Positions 1-10,965 of a DNA stretch of 17,985 nucleotides are shown one piece after another. Both the position numbers and the translations under genes were made by a program. Numbering within the stretch: position 1 is the stretch's first letter; each line of letters opens with the position of its first letter. The stretch is from JARRJS01 sp037388885 (lineage in GTDB: Bacteria; Gemmatimonadota; Gemmatimonadetes; Longimicrobiales; RSA9). Below the pieces are notes generated by a model. That model was not told where the DNA came from. It worked only from the letters and a program-made list of their open reading frames with translations, and did not search any database. The stretch covers positions 1 to 17,985 of the forward strand of contig JARRJS010000058.1 in NCBI GenBank assembly GCA_037388885.1, read 5' to 3'.

Positions 1-464
1 TGGAGCTCCGGCGCCGCTTCGTCTTCGACCGAGGCAATGTGCAGTCGCAGCTCCCAGTGTCCGTCCAGGAAGGCCAGCGCCTCGTCCAGCACGATGTACT
101 GGTCCTCCAGGAACCGGATCACGTGGCGGCGGCTCCGGAACACGACGCCGTACGGCGCGGGCAGGATCGTGTCCCGTCGCATGGCGCTTTCCACCAGCCG
201 CTGATGGGCCTGGAGCTCGTCGCGGCTCAGCGTGGGCGTCTCGTAGGGCGCCGGCCGGACCAGCGCCTCCAGGTCCCGGTAGCGCACCGTCGCCAGGTCG
301 TCCGTCGCGCGGGAGCTGCGCCAACCGCGCGAACGGGTCACGCCCACGAAGTACAGTGCGGGCGCACGGTCGGCCGATCGCTCACCGGGCCTGCCACGAG
401 GCCGGCGCGCCGGCTTCCGCTCCGGCGGGGACGTCTCCGCAGCGTCGGCGCTGCTCCCCTTCAA
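1..464 (-). CDS. GvpL/GvpF-family gas vesicle-like protein, C-terminally truncated by window edge
   Basis: The start is a TTG at 464-462 that overlaps the TGA of the upstream M24 peptidase gene (shared TTGA), so translation is probably coupled. About the first 35 residues are low-complexity and rich in Pro, Arg and Glu. A folded domain then begins near ALYFVGVTRS. It continues through a DLATVRYRDLEALV segment, a helix beginning RDELQAHQRLVE, the turn ILPAPYGVVF, and a helix/strand segment ending in WELRLHI. This order matches GvpL/GvpF proteins: an 'H..V...' helix, 'vLP..fGtvf', and a 'W.v.v' strand. GvpF/L proteins are accessory or minor components of gas vesicle assembly, and relatives also occur in bacteria without vesicles. 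No GvpA shell gene is visible here, so a vesicle role cannot be assumed. The frame is open to the window edge. The family call is by motif order only. Confidence 0.6.
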   Translation of the reverse strand, partial: MKGSSADAAETSPPERKPARRPRGRPGERSADRAPALYFVGVTRSRGWRSSRATDDLATVRYRDLEALVRPAPYETPTLSRDELQAHQRLVESAMRRDTILPAPYGVVFRSRRHVIRFLEDQYIVLDEALAFLDGHWELRLHIASVEDEAAPEL

Positions 465-1675
465 CCGTCGTCCTCCAGCAGCGTGAAGATCTCGGCCTGC
501 ATGTCCGGCGAGCTGACGACGGGGCCCGTCTCGGAGACGTAGACGTTGATCTCCGTACGAAGACCCACGTCGTCGGGGATGTAGATACCCGGCTCGATGG
601 AGAAGCCGACGCCGGGGATCAGCTCCCGCACCTCGTGGGTCTCCAGGTTGTCGATGTTGGGACCCATGCCGTGGGTGTCCTCGTCGATGGAATGGCCGGT
701 GCGATGGATGAAGTACTCGCCGTACCCGCGCTCCTCGATGACGCGCCGCGTGACGTCATCCACTTCGTAGCCCTGGACGACCCCCTTGCCCCAGCGTTCC
801 TTCAGGAAGGCCACCGCGGCATCGCGCCCGTCGCGGATGGCCTCCCACAGCTCCTGCACCCGGTCCGGCACTTTCGCGCCCAGGTACCCCATCCAGGTCT
901 GGTCCGCATAGATGGCGTCTTCACGCTCCTTCGCCCACAGGTCGATGAGCACGACGTCGCCCCGCCGGAACGTCGCGCCCACGTCCCCCGTCTCGTAGTG
1001 CGGGTTGGCCGCGTTCACGCCGTTGGCCACGATGGCATCTGCCCCCACGCCGGCACCTCGCGCTTCCAGCTGCCCCACCAGCCAGCTCTTCAGCGCGCCT
1101 TCCGTCATCTCCTCGCCCTGCGAGATCGCTTCCGCCAGGTGGTCGAACGCTTCCCGGGCCGCATCCGCCAGCACACGGCCCGCCCGCCGATGCGACGCCC
1201 GGCCCTCCTCCGTCCAGCAGGAGTAGAAACGGGTGATGAGCTCGCCGGAGGACACCACCTCCGCGCCCGCCTTGCGCACCAGCTCCAGCACACCGGCCGG
1301 CACCATGTCCACGCCCGGCACGGCGTCCGCTTCCGACACTTCCATGGCCACCTTGCGGCCGCCGACCAGCGCCGCGAGCCGTTCGTCCAGCTCGCGCCAG
1401 GCAACGTAGCTCTGCGACTGCCAAGGCCACTGCCGCCAAGGCATCTGCTCGATGCCGTGCGTCAACGCCATCGGCTCGCCCTCCGCTGGGACCAGCACGA
1501 AGTAGCGGCGCGACAGCTCGCCGAGCCCCAGCAGACGGCCGGCCACGGGGTTGCGTGCGTGCAGGTCGTAGAGGAGCCAACCGTCCAGGCCGGCCTCGCC
1601 CAGCGCCGCCTGGATGGCCGACAATTGCTCCTGAAGAACGGCAAAGCTCACGTTCGAATGGTCTTCCAGTTTCAC
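461..1675 (-). CDS. M24-family metallopeptidase (Xaa-Pro aminopeptidase/prolidase-like)
   Basis: This 404-aa protein has the two-domain build of creatinase/aminopeptidase P relatives: an N-terminal domain (about 15-150) and a C-terminal pita-bread domain (about 160-400). The five expected metal ligands are visible: D245 (LIDLW), D258 (IYADQTW), H328 (RTGHSID), E361 (SIEPGIY) and E375 (LRTEINVYV). The supporting active-site His is H226 in NPHY. With all ligands present, it is predicted to be an active dinuclear-metal enzyme that removes residues before proline or cleaves X-Pro dipeptides; the actual substrate cannot be read. There is no signal peptide, so it is cytoplasmic. The start is a GTG at 1675 preceded by a G-rich Shine-Dalgarno (AGGGGG). 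It lies 40 nt after the methyltransferase gene and its stop overlaps the start of the GvpL-like gene, so it belongs to a co-transcribed group. Confidence 0.93.
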   Translation of the reverse strand: MKLEDHSNVSFAVLQEQLSAIQAALGEAGLDGWLLYDLHARNPVAGRLLGLGELSRRYFVLVPAEGEPMALTHGIEQMPWRQWPWQSQSYVAWRELDERLAALVGGRKVAMEVSEADAVPGVDMVPAGVLELVRKAGAEVVSSGELITRFYSCWTEEGRASHRRAGRVLADAAREAFDHLAEAISQGEEMTEGALKSWLVGQLEARGAGVGADAIVANGVNAANPHYETGDVGATFRRGDVVLIDLWAKEREDAIYADQTWMGYLGAKVPDRVQELWEAIRDGRDAAVAFLKERWGKGVVQGYEVDDVTRRVIEERGYGEYFIHRTGHSIDEDTHGMGPNIDNLETHEVRELIPGVGFSIEPGIYIPDDVGLRTEINVYVSETGPVVSSPDMQAEIFTLLEDDG

Positions 1676-1715
1676 GATACCCCCTCATGCCACGACGAGC
1701 CGGCGACGGCCCGGT

Positions 1716-2648
1716 TCATGTCGACTCCGGCTGCGAGCCCGCCGAGACACCCGCAACCGCTTCCTGTTCTTCCGGTTCCCAGCGCGTCCCCTTGATCAGG
1801 GAAACGCCCAGCACCTTCTCGTCCGCAAGCAGCCGCCGCAGCTCGGGGCCCACCGAAAGAGCGGTGAGGACGCCACGCAAGCCCCATCGCCGCCATGCGC
1901 GCGGGAGCACGGACAGCGTGCCGCGCAACGAGAAGAACACCGCCAACGGGCCCAGCACGGCGGGCTGGCGCAGCCTCGCCGCCGCGTCGGACCAGTCTTC
2001 CGTGTGCAGGTCCACCACGCCCGCCTCGCGCATCAGCTGCTTCCACTCCATAGCCAGCAGCGGCTGGACGCCCAACCGCCGCACGATGGCCTCCTGCCGC
2101 AGCGGATCCACCTTCTTCAGCCACACGAACTGGACCAGCACGACCGTGCCCATCGGCCGGGTCACCCGTGCCAGCTCGGCCACCGCCCGCGCCGGTTCCA
2201 CGCCGCTCAGGTCCGACTCGCCCAACGTGAAGTCGAACACGGCGTCCTGGTACGGCAGCTCCGTCAGCGGCGACTGGTCGTAATGCAGTCGGTCGCCCAG
2301 CTTGCCTTCCTTGGCCAGCGCCGTCGCCGCCGCCACCAACTCCGCGTCCGGGTCCACGGCCGCGCCCACCGCACCGGTCAACTCCACCAGGAAGCGCGCC
2401 GCCAGCCCGCGGCAACCCGGTACGACCAGGAACTCCTGCTCGGAGTCCAATTCGAACATGCGCGCGATCTGGCGGTAGAGGTCCCCACCGCCCGGCAACA
2501 CTCGCCGGGGGCTCAGACGCGCCACCTCCAGGGCGGTCGGGAAGACATCCGATGCCGGCGGCACCGGCGGCTCCCCACCGCCGGACGATCCGATCTGATC
2601 CGTGTCAGGCATGCTGTGCAAGGTGGTAGTCGGCCACGGGGCGGTCAA
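1716..2648 (-). CDS. Class I SAM-dependent methyltransferase
   Basis: The 310-aa product carries a Rossmann-type methyltransferase core. Motif I is an atypical FLVVPGCRGL (about 73-82). The acidic end of strand 2 is AVDPDAE (about 97-103). A motif II-like segment LPYQDAVFDFTLGE follows (about 131-144), then a post-motif RVTRPMGTVVLVQF (about 161-174). The pattern resembles UbiE/Methyltransf_11 enzymes, but motif I has Pro and Cys where an Asp and Gly are usual. The substrate is unknown. The longest frame starts at a TTG at 2648 that overlaps the stop of the upstream HDAC-like gene (TTGA). An ATG at 2612 is an alternative start; the residues between are low-complexity and neither start has a well-placed Shine-Dalgarno. 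The C-terminal ~90 residues extend past the methyltransferase core and may bind substrate. Confidence 0.85.
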   Translation of the reverse strand: MTAPWPTTTLHSMPDTDQIGSSGGGEPPVPPASDVFPTALEVARLSPRRVLPGGGDLYRQIARMFELDSEQEFLVVPGCRGLAARFLVELTGAVGAAVDPDAELVAAATALAKEGKLGDRLHYDQSPLTELPYQDAVFDFTLGESDLSGVEPARAVAELARVTRPMGTVVLVQFVWLKKVDPLRQEAIVRRLGVQPLLAMEWKQLMREAGVVDLHTEDWSDAAARLRQPAVLGPLAVFFSLRGTLSVLPRAWRRWGLRGVLTALSVGPELRRLLADEKVLGVSLIKGTRWEPEEQEAVAGVSAGSQPEST

Positions 2649-3628
2649 TCCTTCGAGGGCAGTCCCGCCAACGCCCGGACGACGTCCACGACGCCCGCTC
2701 CGACGCGATCCGGCACATAACCGCCTTCCAGCGCCGCCACCACCCGGCCGGCTGCCGTCGCACGGGCCTGAGCCACGACCTCCGCGGCCATGGTGTGCAG
2801 ATCCACCGGCTCCAGCGGCAGCCCGCCCAACGGGTCCCCCGCCATGCAGTCGAACCCCGCCGATACCAGCACGAGGTCCGGACGGGCGACTTCGAACGCT
2901 TCCGACAGCGTCGTGCGGAACGTGTCCAGGTACTGTTCACGCGTCGTCGCACGGGACAGGGGCACGTTGTGAGTGGCCCCGTCACCCGCGCCGATGCCCC
3001 GCTCTGCCGCCGCGCCCGTTCCAGGGTAATGTGGGCTCAGGTGCAGCGACACGTAATGGACGGATGGGTCAGCGTAGAAAATGTCCTGGGTCCCGTTGCC
3101 GTGGTGGACGTCCCAGTCCACGATCAGCACGCGGTCCACGTCCGGCCGCTCCAGCGCACCGCGTACCGCCACCGCCACGTTGTTGAACAGGCAGAACCCC
3201 ATCGCCCGGTCGGCCGTCGCATGATGCCCCGGCGGCCGCGAAAGCGCGAAACCCGTCGCCGCCCGCCCGTTCAGCACCAGCTCCACGGCCCGCAGCACGG
3301 CGCCCGCCGCCGCCAACGCGGCATCCCACGAAGCCGGCGACACGATCGTGTCCGCGTCCAGCGCCACCGGCCGGTCCCGGGTCGCCGCCTCCACCGCCGA
3401 ACGTACACGGTCCACGTGCGCAGCCGTGTGCACACGCAGCAGATCCGCTTCCGTCGCGTGCGGCGCTTCCTCCTGCAGCACATGCTCCAGGAGCGCCGGC
3501 GTGTCCCGCGCCAACGCCCGCACGACCCCAGGCAGCCGGCCCTGATGTTCCGGATGGCGCCAACCCGTGTCGTGCAACGCGCAGTCCGGGTGCGACACCA
3601 ACGCCGTGGGTTTCGGTCCGCTATCCAT
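2645..3628 (-). CDS. Histone deacetylase-family (acetylpolyamine amidohydrolase/AcuC-like) hydrolase
   Basis: This 327-aa protein is a complete arginase-fold deacetylase. Visible motifs are RPPGHHA with H135/H136 (the charge-relay and general-base pair), GFCLFNN (144-150), DWDVHHGNGTQ (171-181) and SAGFD ending at D260. The zinc ligands by family analogy are D173, H175 and D260. EGGY (301-304) places the transition-state tyrosine at Y304, as in class II-type and bacterial enzymes. Such enzymes remove acetyl groups from lysine side chains, polyamines or other small amides, and the family alone does not tell which. It is the first gene of a minus-strand group followed by the methyltransferase, whose TTG start overlaps its stop. 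The ATG at 3628 has no strong Shine-Dalgarno. The upstream spacer holds repeat element A. Confidence 0.93.
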   Translation of the reverse strand: MDSGPKPTALVSHPDCALHDTGWRHPEHQGRLPGVVRALARDTPALLEHVLQEEAPHATEADLLRVHTAAHVDRVRSAVEAATRDRPVALDADTIVSPASWDAALAAAGAVLRAVELVLNGRAATGFALSRPPGHHATADRAMGFCLFNNVAVAVRGALERPDVDRVLIVDWDVHHGNGTQDIFYADPSVHYVSLHLSPHYPGTGAAAERGIGAGDGATHNVPLSRATTREQYLDTFRTTLSEAFEVARPDLVLVSAGFDCMAGDPLGGLPLEPVDLHTMAAEVVAQARATAAGRVVAALEGGYVPDRVGAGVVDVVRALAGLPSKD

Positions 3629-3667
3629 GGTTGGAAAGTCGAGGGGGCCGGCCCGCTACGCCAGACC

Positions 3668-3887
3668 CCGATGGACGATCGTCGATCGATGATCGCCGTC
3701 CGTCCACAGCGCAGCACGGTGGCGGGCGCTTCCTTGCCGGTTCCCGGCGTAAGCCAGGTCTGCGGATGGATCGCTGGCGCGTCGCGCCAGCGCAGGTCAA
3801 CGTGAAGTGCCTGCAAAAGATATCAGCGAGCGGTCACGCGATCCCGCCCCGAACGCCGGCGATCGTCGATCATCGATCGTCCATCGG
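3668..3887. repeat. Element A: MITE-like repeat with heptamer-built inverted termini
   Basis: This 220-bp non-coding unit fills most of the 346-bp spacer between the divergent HDAC-like and padR genes. Its ends are a perfect 14-bp inverted repeat: CCGATGGACGATCG at 3668-3681 and its reverse complement at 3874-3887. Both ends are runs of degenerate 7-mers (3670-3704 and 3861-3888, units such as GATCGTC, GATCGAT and GATCATC). The centre contains a near-perfect palindrome at 3772-3792 (10-bp arms, 1-nt spacer). Element B is collinear with it: GCCAGGTCTGCGGAT at 3753 matches 7151 at 14 of 15 positions, and GCGAGCGGTCAC at 3826 recurs exactly at 7226. No ORF in it looks real, so any mobility would need help in trans. 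An alternative is a structured RNA or regulatory repeat. No obvious target-site duplication was found by eye. Confidence 0.75.
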
Positions 3888-3907
3888 CACGTCTCCCAAC
3901 GCGCTCC

Positions 3908-3957
3908 TTGACGGGCGGCCCTCCCCTGAACATTTTACCCCTCAACATTTCATGTAT
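3908..3957 (+). promoter_or_regulatory. Candidate padR promoter and inverted-repeat operator
   Basis: TTGACG at 3908-3913 is followed after 17 bp by CATTTT (3931-3936), a weak -10 match. Just downstream, ACAT-TTC-ATGT at 3945-3955 is a short inverted repeat. PadR proteins often bind ATGT/ACAT-type palindromes and repress their own operon, so this is a plausible autoregulatory site. The assignment is by proximity and motif only. Confidence 0.3.
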
Positions 3958-3974
3958 GGCCCGGGAGACGTGCC

Positions 3975-4313
3975 ATGAACAACGGATTGCTGCAGGGCAC
4001 ACTGGACATGATGGTGCTCAAGGCGCTGATCTGGGGCCCGCGGCACGGCTACGCGGTGGCGCGCTGGATCCGGGACACGACGGACGATGTCCTGAAGGTG
4101 GAGGAGGGCGCGCTGTACACGGCGCTGCACCGGCTGGAGCGGCGGAAGCTGGTGGAAAGCGAGTGGGGTCTGTCGGAGAGCAATCGGCGGGCGAAGTTCT
4201 ACACGCTCACCTCAGCGGGGCGGCGGGAGCTGGATCAGCATTCGCACGCGTTCACGGAGTATGCCGAGGCGGTGTTCAAGGTGCTGCGGGCGGCGAGTAC
4301 TTCTGCAAGGTAG
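3975..4313 (+). CDS. PadR-family transcriptional regulator
   Basis: This 112-aa winged-helix protein begins with the typical MNNGLLQGTLDMMVLKAL helix. It continues through GPRHGYAVARWI, the recognition segment LKVEEGALYTALHRLERRKLV, and the wing (NRRAKFYTLTSAGRREL). This is the short PadR subtype, with a compact C-terminal helix for dimerisation. A GGGAG Shine-Dalgarno lies about 8 nt before the ATG. It is followed after 6 nt by a large ADOP permease gene, the standard partner of this subtype, so PadR probably controls that permease in response to an unknown ligand or stress. Confidence 0.95.
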   Translation: MNNGLLQGTLDMMVLKALIWGPRHGYAVARWIRDTTDDVLKVEEGALYTALHRLERRKLVESEWGLSESNRRAKFYTLTSAGRRELDQHSHAFTEYAEAVFKVLRAASTSAR

Positions 4314-4319
4314 GGCGGC

Positions 4320-7013
4320 ATGAGCGGCTTCGAAGGTCTGCGACGCGTGTTCCGGATCGGCATGGTCGGCGGCGATGTGGACCGTGAGATCCAGCGGGAG
4401 CTGGACTTCCACCTGGAAGAGACGGTGGCAGAGCTGATGTCGCGCGGCATGGATGAGCACACAGCGCGGGAGGAGGCGAACCGGCGGTTCGGCGACTTGC
4501 GGAGCTACCGTCGAGAGCTGCGGCGGTTGGACCGGAAGCGGGAGACGCGGGATCGGGCGGCGGGCGGGTTGCGTGCGGCGGCCGAATGCGTGGCGGAGGC
4601 CGGGCGTGGGGTGCGGCGCGGCCCTGGCCTGGCGGTGGCGGTGGTGGTGCTCATGGCGTTGGGCCTGGGCGTGAACGGTACCATGTTCACGTTGCTGGAC
4701 CGGGTGTTCCTGAGCCCGCCGCCGCACGTCCAGGACGCCGGCTCGGTGCGGCGGCTGGTGATGACGTTTCGCAGCCACCGGACGGGCAGGCAGATGACGC
4801 AGGCCGAGCTGACGTACCCGGACTACAGGGACTTCGGGCGGGTACGTGGTTTTTCGCGAGTGGCCGCGTATGCGCCGCAGACACTGACGCTGGGCCATGG
4901 GGAAGGTGCCGAGCGCGTGCACGCGGTGCTGGCAACGTCGTCGTTCTTTCCGGTCCTGGGGGTGCACCCGTCGCTCGGCCGTTTCTACGGCCCGGACGAC
5001 GACGCGTTCGGCGCACCCCTCGTGGCGGTGCTGGGGGAGAACCTGTGGCGCACGCGGTTCGCCGGCGATCCGACGGTGCTGGGCCGGGAGATCGATGTGG
5101 GCGAAGGCCGCTACAGGGTGGTAGGCGTCGCGCCCCGTGGCTTCACGGGCGTGGACCTGGAGCGCGTGGATGTGTGGCTGCCGTTCATGCCGGCGGGCGA
5201 GCTGGAGAATGGCGGTCAGTCCTGGGTGGACACCCGACAATGGTACTGGTTCGAGGCGATCGGACGGCTGGCGCCGGGCGTCGCGCAGCCGGTGGCGTCG
5301 TCCCAGGCGACGGCGGCCCTGCGCGCGGGAAGCAGCGCGCAGCCGGGCCGGGCGAACCTCGCGGCGCGGCTGGAACCGTTGGAGTACGGCCGTTCGTCCG
5401 ACGCATCGGGCGAGGTGAAGCTGGCGCCGTGGCTGATGGGCGTTGCGCTGATCGTGCTTCTGATTGCATGCGCCAACGTGGCCAACCTGTTCCTGGCGCG
5501 TGGCCTGCGGCATCGTCGCGAGACAGCCGTGCGGCTGGCGATGGGGGTGAGCCGGGCGCGCCTGTCGACCGTGCTCGTGCTCGAGAGCGTGTTTCTGGCG
5601 TTGTTGGGCGGAGTGGCGGCGCTGCTGCTGACGGTGTGGGGCGGTGACGTCGTCCGGGTCCTGCTGTTGCCGGACCTGGCGTGGCGGCCCACGCAGCTGG
5701 ACCCGCGTCTGCTCCTGTTCATCGCGGCGTTCGCGCTGGCGGCAGGCATCGCCGCCGGCCTCTTCCCCGCCCTGCAGGCGACGCGTCCGGCACTGATGCA
5801 GTCACTGAAGGCAGGCGGCCGGGGCACTGCGGGCCACCGATCGCGGCTGCGGTCGGGCCTGCTGGTGGCGCAGGCGGCGTTGTCGGTGGTGCTGCTGGTG
5901 GGAACGGGCCTGTTCGTGCATAGCCTGTCGGCGGCCCGGGGCGTGGACCTGGGCTTCGACCCGGAGCGGGTACTCCTGGTTCGCTTGCAACCGGAAGGCG
6001 GCTATCCGGGTGGCGAGGCGATGACGGAGCTGTACCGTCGGGCCCTGGACCGGTTGTCGGGATTGGGTGGCGTGCAGGATGCGGCCATTGCGACAACGGT
6101 GCCGTTTCAGAACGCCCGTGGGGTGGACATCCGGCGTCCGGGCGAGGACTCGATGCCGGACGACCTGGGCGCGATGTACATCAACGCGGTCACGCCGGGA
6201 TTCTTCCAGACCATCGGCATGGACCTCGTGCGGGGCCGAGCCTTCACAAAGGTGGACGACTCGCCGTCCGGCCGGCGCGTCGCAGTGGTGAGCGAGGTCA
6301 TGGCGCATCGTCTGTGGCCGGGCGCCGACCCCATCGGCCGGTGCTTCTATATCGAGAAGGAGGCGTCGTGCACGACAGTCGTGGGCGTTGTGCGTGACAG
6401 CCACCGTTTCGGCCTGGTGGAGCCGGAGGACGGCAAGTACTACGTGCCGCTGTCCCAGGCGCCGTATTCCTGGCCACCGCGGGCCGTCCTGCTGCGGACG
6501 GGTCCGGCCCCCGAAACCCTTTCCGGCCCGGTCCAGCGGGAGCTGCGTGCCGCGTTGCCAGACCTGCGCCTGTCCACCGCCCGACCCTTCCGGGACGTCA
6601 TCGACCCCAAGTACCGCGCCTGGTCCATGGGCGCATCGCTATTCGCCGTATTCGGCCTGCTGGCCCTGGCCGTGGCGTGCGTCGGCCTCTACAGTCTGCT
6701 TTCCTTCGCCGTAGCCGAGCGCACCGCGGAGTTGGGCATCCGGTCCGCGCTGGGCGCCGGTCGCGTCCGCATCGTCCGCGGCGTACTCGGGGACGGCGTG
6801 CGCCTCGCCGGCTTCGGTATCACCCTTGGCCTCGTCCTTGCCGTCCTCGGCGGACACTGGGTACGCGATCTCCTGTTCCGGACTTCGCCCTTCGATCCCG
6901 TCGTCATGTCCGTCGTCGCCGCCGCCATGCTGGCCGTCGCCGCCGCGGCCGCCGGCCTGCCGGCCTGGCGCGCGTCGCGCGTGGACCCGGCGGAAGCGCT
7001 GCGAGCGGAGTAG
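4320..7013 (+). CDS. ADOP-type ABC transporter permease (duplicated MacB_PCD/FtsX, orphan)
   Basis: The 897-aa protein starts with the cytosolic permease-prefix domain (about 20-65, REIQRELDFHLEETVAELM). A first membrane helix follows (about 102-122) and then a MacB-like periplasmic domain. A first FtsX block lies at about 375-500 (ALIVLLIACANVANLFLARG). A further helix at about 512-535 opens the second half, which has another periplasmic domain and a final FtsX block at about 770-895 ending WRASRVDPAEALRAE. One chain thus holds two permease halves, as in the Acidobacterial Duplicated Orphan Permease family. No ATPase gene accompanies it, which is normal for that family, so the energy source must be encoded elsewhere. 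The likely role is envelope export or stress signalling; the substrate is unknown. It forms an operon with padR. Two hairpins follow its stop. Confidence 0.93.
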   Translation: MSGFEGLRRVFRIGMVGGDVDREIQRELDFHLEETVAELMSRGMDEHTAREEANRRFGDLRSYRRELRRLDRKRETRDRAAGGLRAAAECVAEAGRGVRRGPGLAVAVVVLMALGLGVNGTMFTLLDRVFLSPPPHVQDAGSVRRLVMTFRSHRTGRQMTQAELTYPDYRDFGRVRGFSRVAAYAPQTLTLGHGEGAERVHAVLATSSFFPVLGVHPSLGRFYGPDDDAFGAPLVAVLGENLWRTRFAGDPTVLGREIDVGEGRYRVVGVAPRGFTGVDLERVDVWLPFMPAGELENGGQSWVDTRQWYWFEAIGRLAPGVAQPVASSQATAALRAGSSAQPGRANLAARLEPLEYGRSSDASGEVKLAPWLMGVALIVLLIACANVANLFLARGLRHRRETAVRLAMGVSRARLSTVLVLESVFLALLGGVAALLLTVWGGDVVRVLLLPDLAWRPTQLDPRLLLFIAAFALAAGIAAGLFPALQATRPALMQSLKAGGRGTAGHRSRLRSGLLVAQAALSVVLLVGTGLFVHSLSAARGVDLGFDPERVLLVRLQPEGGYPGGEAMTELYRRALDRLSGLGGVQDAAIATTVPFQNARGVDIRRPGEDSMPDDLGAMYINAVTPGFFQTIGMDLVRGRAFTKVDDSPSGRRVAVVSEVMAHRLWPGADPIGRCFYIEKEASCTTVVGVVRDSHRFGLVEPEDGKYYVPLSQAPYSWPPRAVLLRTGPAPETLSGPVQRELRAALPDLRLSTARPFRDVIDPKYRAWSMGASLFAVFGLLALAVACVGLYSLLSFAVAERTAELGIRSALGAGRVRIVRGVLGDGVRLAGFGITLGLVLAVLGGHWVRDLLFRTSPFDPVVMSVVAAAMLAVAAAAAGLPAWRASRVDPAEALRAE

Positions 7014-7075
7014 CGCAGCACGGAACGCGCTGCGCTACCGACCGACGCCCGGGGCCGGCGCAACGCGCCGGCCCC
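7010..7075 (+). terminator. Double hairpin after the ADOP gene
   Basis: Hairpin 1 has perfect 10-bp arms at 7010-7019 and 7029-7038 and includes the ADOP stop codon. Hairpin 2 has perfect 11-bp arms at 7051-7061 and 7065-7075 with an AAC loop. Neither is followed by a T-run, so they are better read as transcript-end or stabilising structures than as classical intrinsic terminators. Hairpin 2 abuts element B. Confidence 0.5.
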
Positions 7076-7275
7076 TCGACGACCGTCGACCGTCGTTCGT
7101 TCGCGGGGTAAGCGGGATGCCGGCGTTTCCCCGCCGGCATTTCGGCATACGCCAGGACTGCGGATCGGCCGCTTGCGCGCTGCGCCAGCGGCGGTGCGAA
7201 GGCGGCTGTGCCCGGAAAGGTTCCTGCGAGCGGTCACCTGCCCCGCCGCGAACGGCGACGGTCGTCGGTCAACGG

Positions 7276-7287
<12 letters not shown>
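7076..7287. repeat. Element B: second MITE-like repeat, overlapping the carB stop
   Basis: This is a collinear relative of element A in the same orientation. The left terminus has heptamers GACGACC, GTCGACC and GTCGTTC from 7078. The right terminus has GGTCGTC, GGTCAAC, GGTCAAC and GATCGGG (7260-7287), which is the inverted set. The inner parts of the termini pair almost perfectly (7088-7106 with 7246-7263). Inside is a 9-bp hairpin at 7117-7140 and an imperfect palindrome at 7171-7190 matching the palindrome of element A. The carB stop codon (7276-7278) lies inside one GGTCAAC unit, so the element supplies the end of that reading frame. The element occupies most of the gap between the convergent ADOP and carB genes. 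Confidence 0.72.
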
Positions 7288-10662
<3,375 letters not shown>

Positions 10663-10665
10663 CCC

Positions 10666-10782
10666 TCACGCCTCCGGGTGCTTGCGCCGCTCGCCGCCGA
10701 TGGCCATGCCCAGGATCAGCACGAAGCCGCCCCAGACCAGGCCGGTGATGATCACGAAGGTCAGGATCGCAGCCGGGCTCAT
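10666..10782 (-). CDS. 38-aa single-span membrane protein, MetS-like NSS transporter small subunit
   Basis: The product has a short N-terminus, one hydrophobic span (about 5-28, AAILTFVIITGLVWGGFVLI...) with the paired-glycine WGG signature, and a basic/polar tail ERRKHPEA. This is the layout of MetS-type small subunits of sodium-dependent NSS amino-acid transporters. The ATG at 10782 has no clear Shine-Dalgarno. The TGA at 10668-10666 is 3 nt before the carB GTG, and the carB Shine-Dalgarno lies inside this ORF, which suggests coupled translation. No NSS transporter gene is in the window, so the partner must be elsewhere or the protein has another role. Confidence that it is a gene is higher than for the family name. 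Confidence 0.65.
   Translation of the reverse strand: MSPAAILTFVIITGLVWGGFVLILGMAIGGERRKHPEA
10671..10675 (-). promoter_or_regulatory. carB ribosome binding site inside the upstream micro-ORF
   Basis: GGAGG on the minus strand sits 8 nt before the GTG at 10662. It supports that GTG as the carB start and places the site within the last codons of the micro-ORF. Confidence 0.7.
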
Positions 10783-10929
10783 TCTGTCACGGGTTCGGGG
10801 AGCATCTCATGTGTATACATCGGTCGAGGATTATGGCGACATGGCGGGGAAGGCCGCAAGCCGGGACGGGCCGAGGCCGCGGCGCAACGCCGGCTTCGGG
10901 CAAGGCGACGTGCCGGCGGAGCGCCTTTC

Positions 10930-10965
10930 GATCGTCGATCATCGATCCGCCGGCGCCAGCCGGCG
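10930..10965. repeat. Solo heptamer arm and hairpin at the tnaA 3' end
   Basis: GATCGTC, GATCATC and GATCCGC at 10930-10950 repeat the right arm of element A. A 19-bp string at 10929-10947 is identical to 3860-3878. It merges with a 7-bp hairpin (10948-10954 with 10959-10965, loop GCCA) that ends at the tnaA stop codon. No second arm or element core is seen in the 180 bp that follow towards the carB operon. On the minus strand the hairpin comes directly after the stop but lacks a T-run. Confidence 0.65.

Noticed and set aside
356..1795. Plus-strand ORF of 479 aa opposite the M24 peptidase
   Set aside because: It is the antisense of a gene with all catalytic residues intact, and its composition is shadow-like.
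3670..3888. Heptamer runs considered as a CRISPR array
   Set aside because: Units are 7 bp and contiguous, with no 25-40 bp spacers and no cas genes.
4212..5513. Minus-strand ORF of 433 aa opposite the ADOP permease
   Set aside because: It overlaps the clear permease frame and is rich in Arg, His and Gln without any domain.
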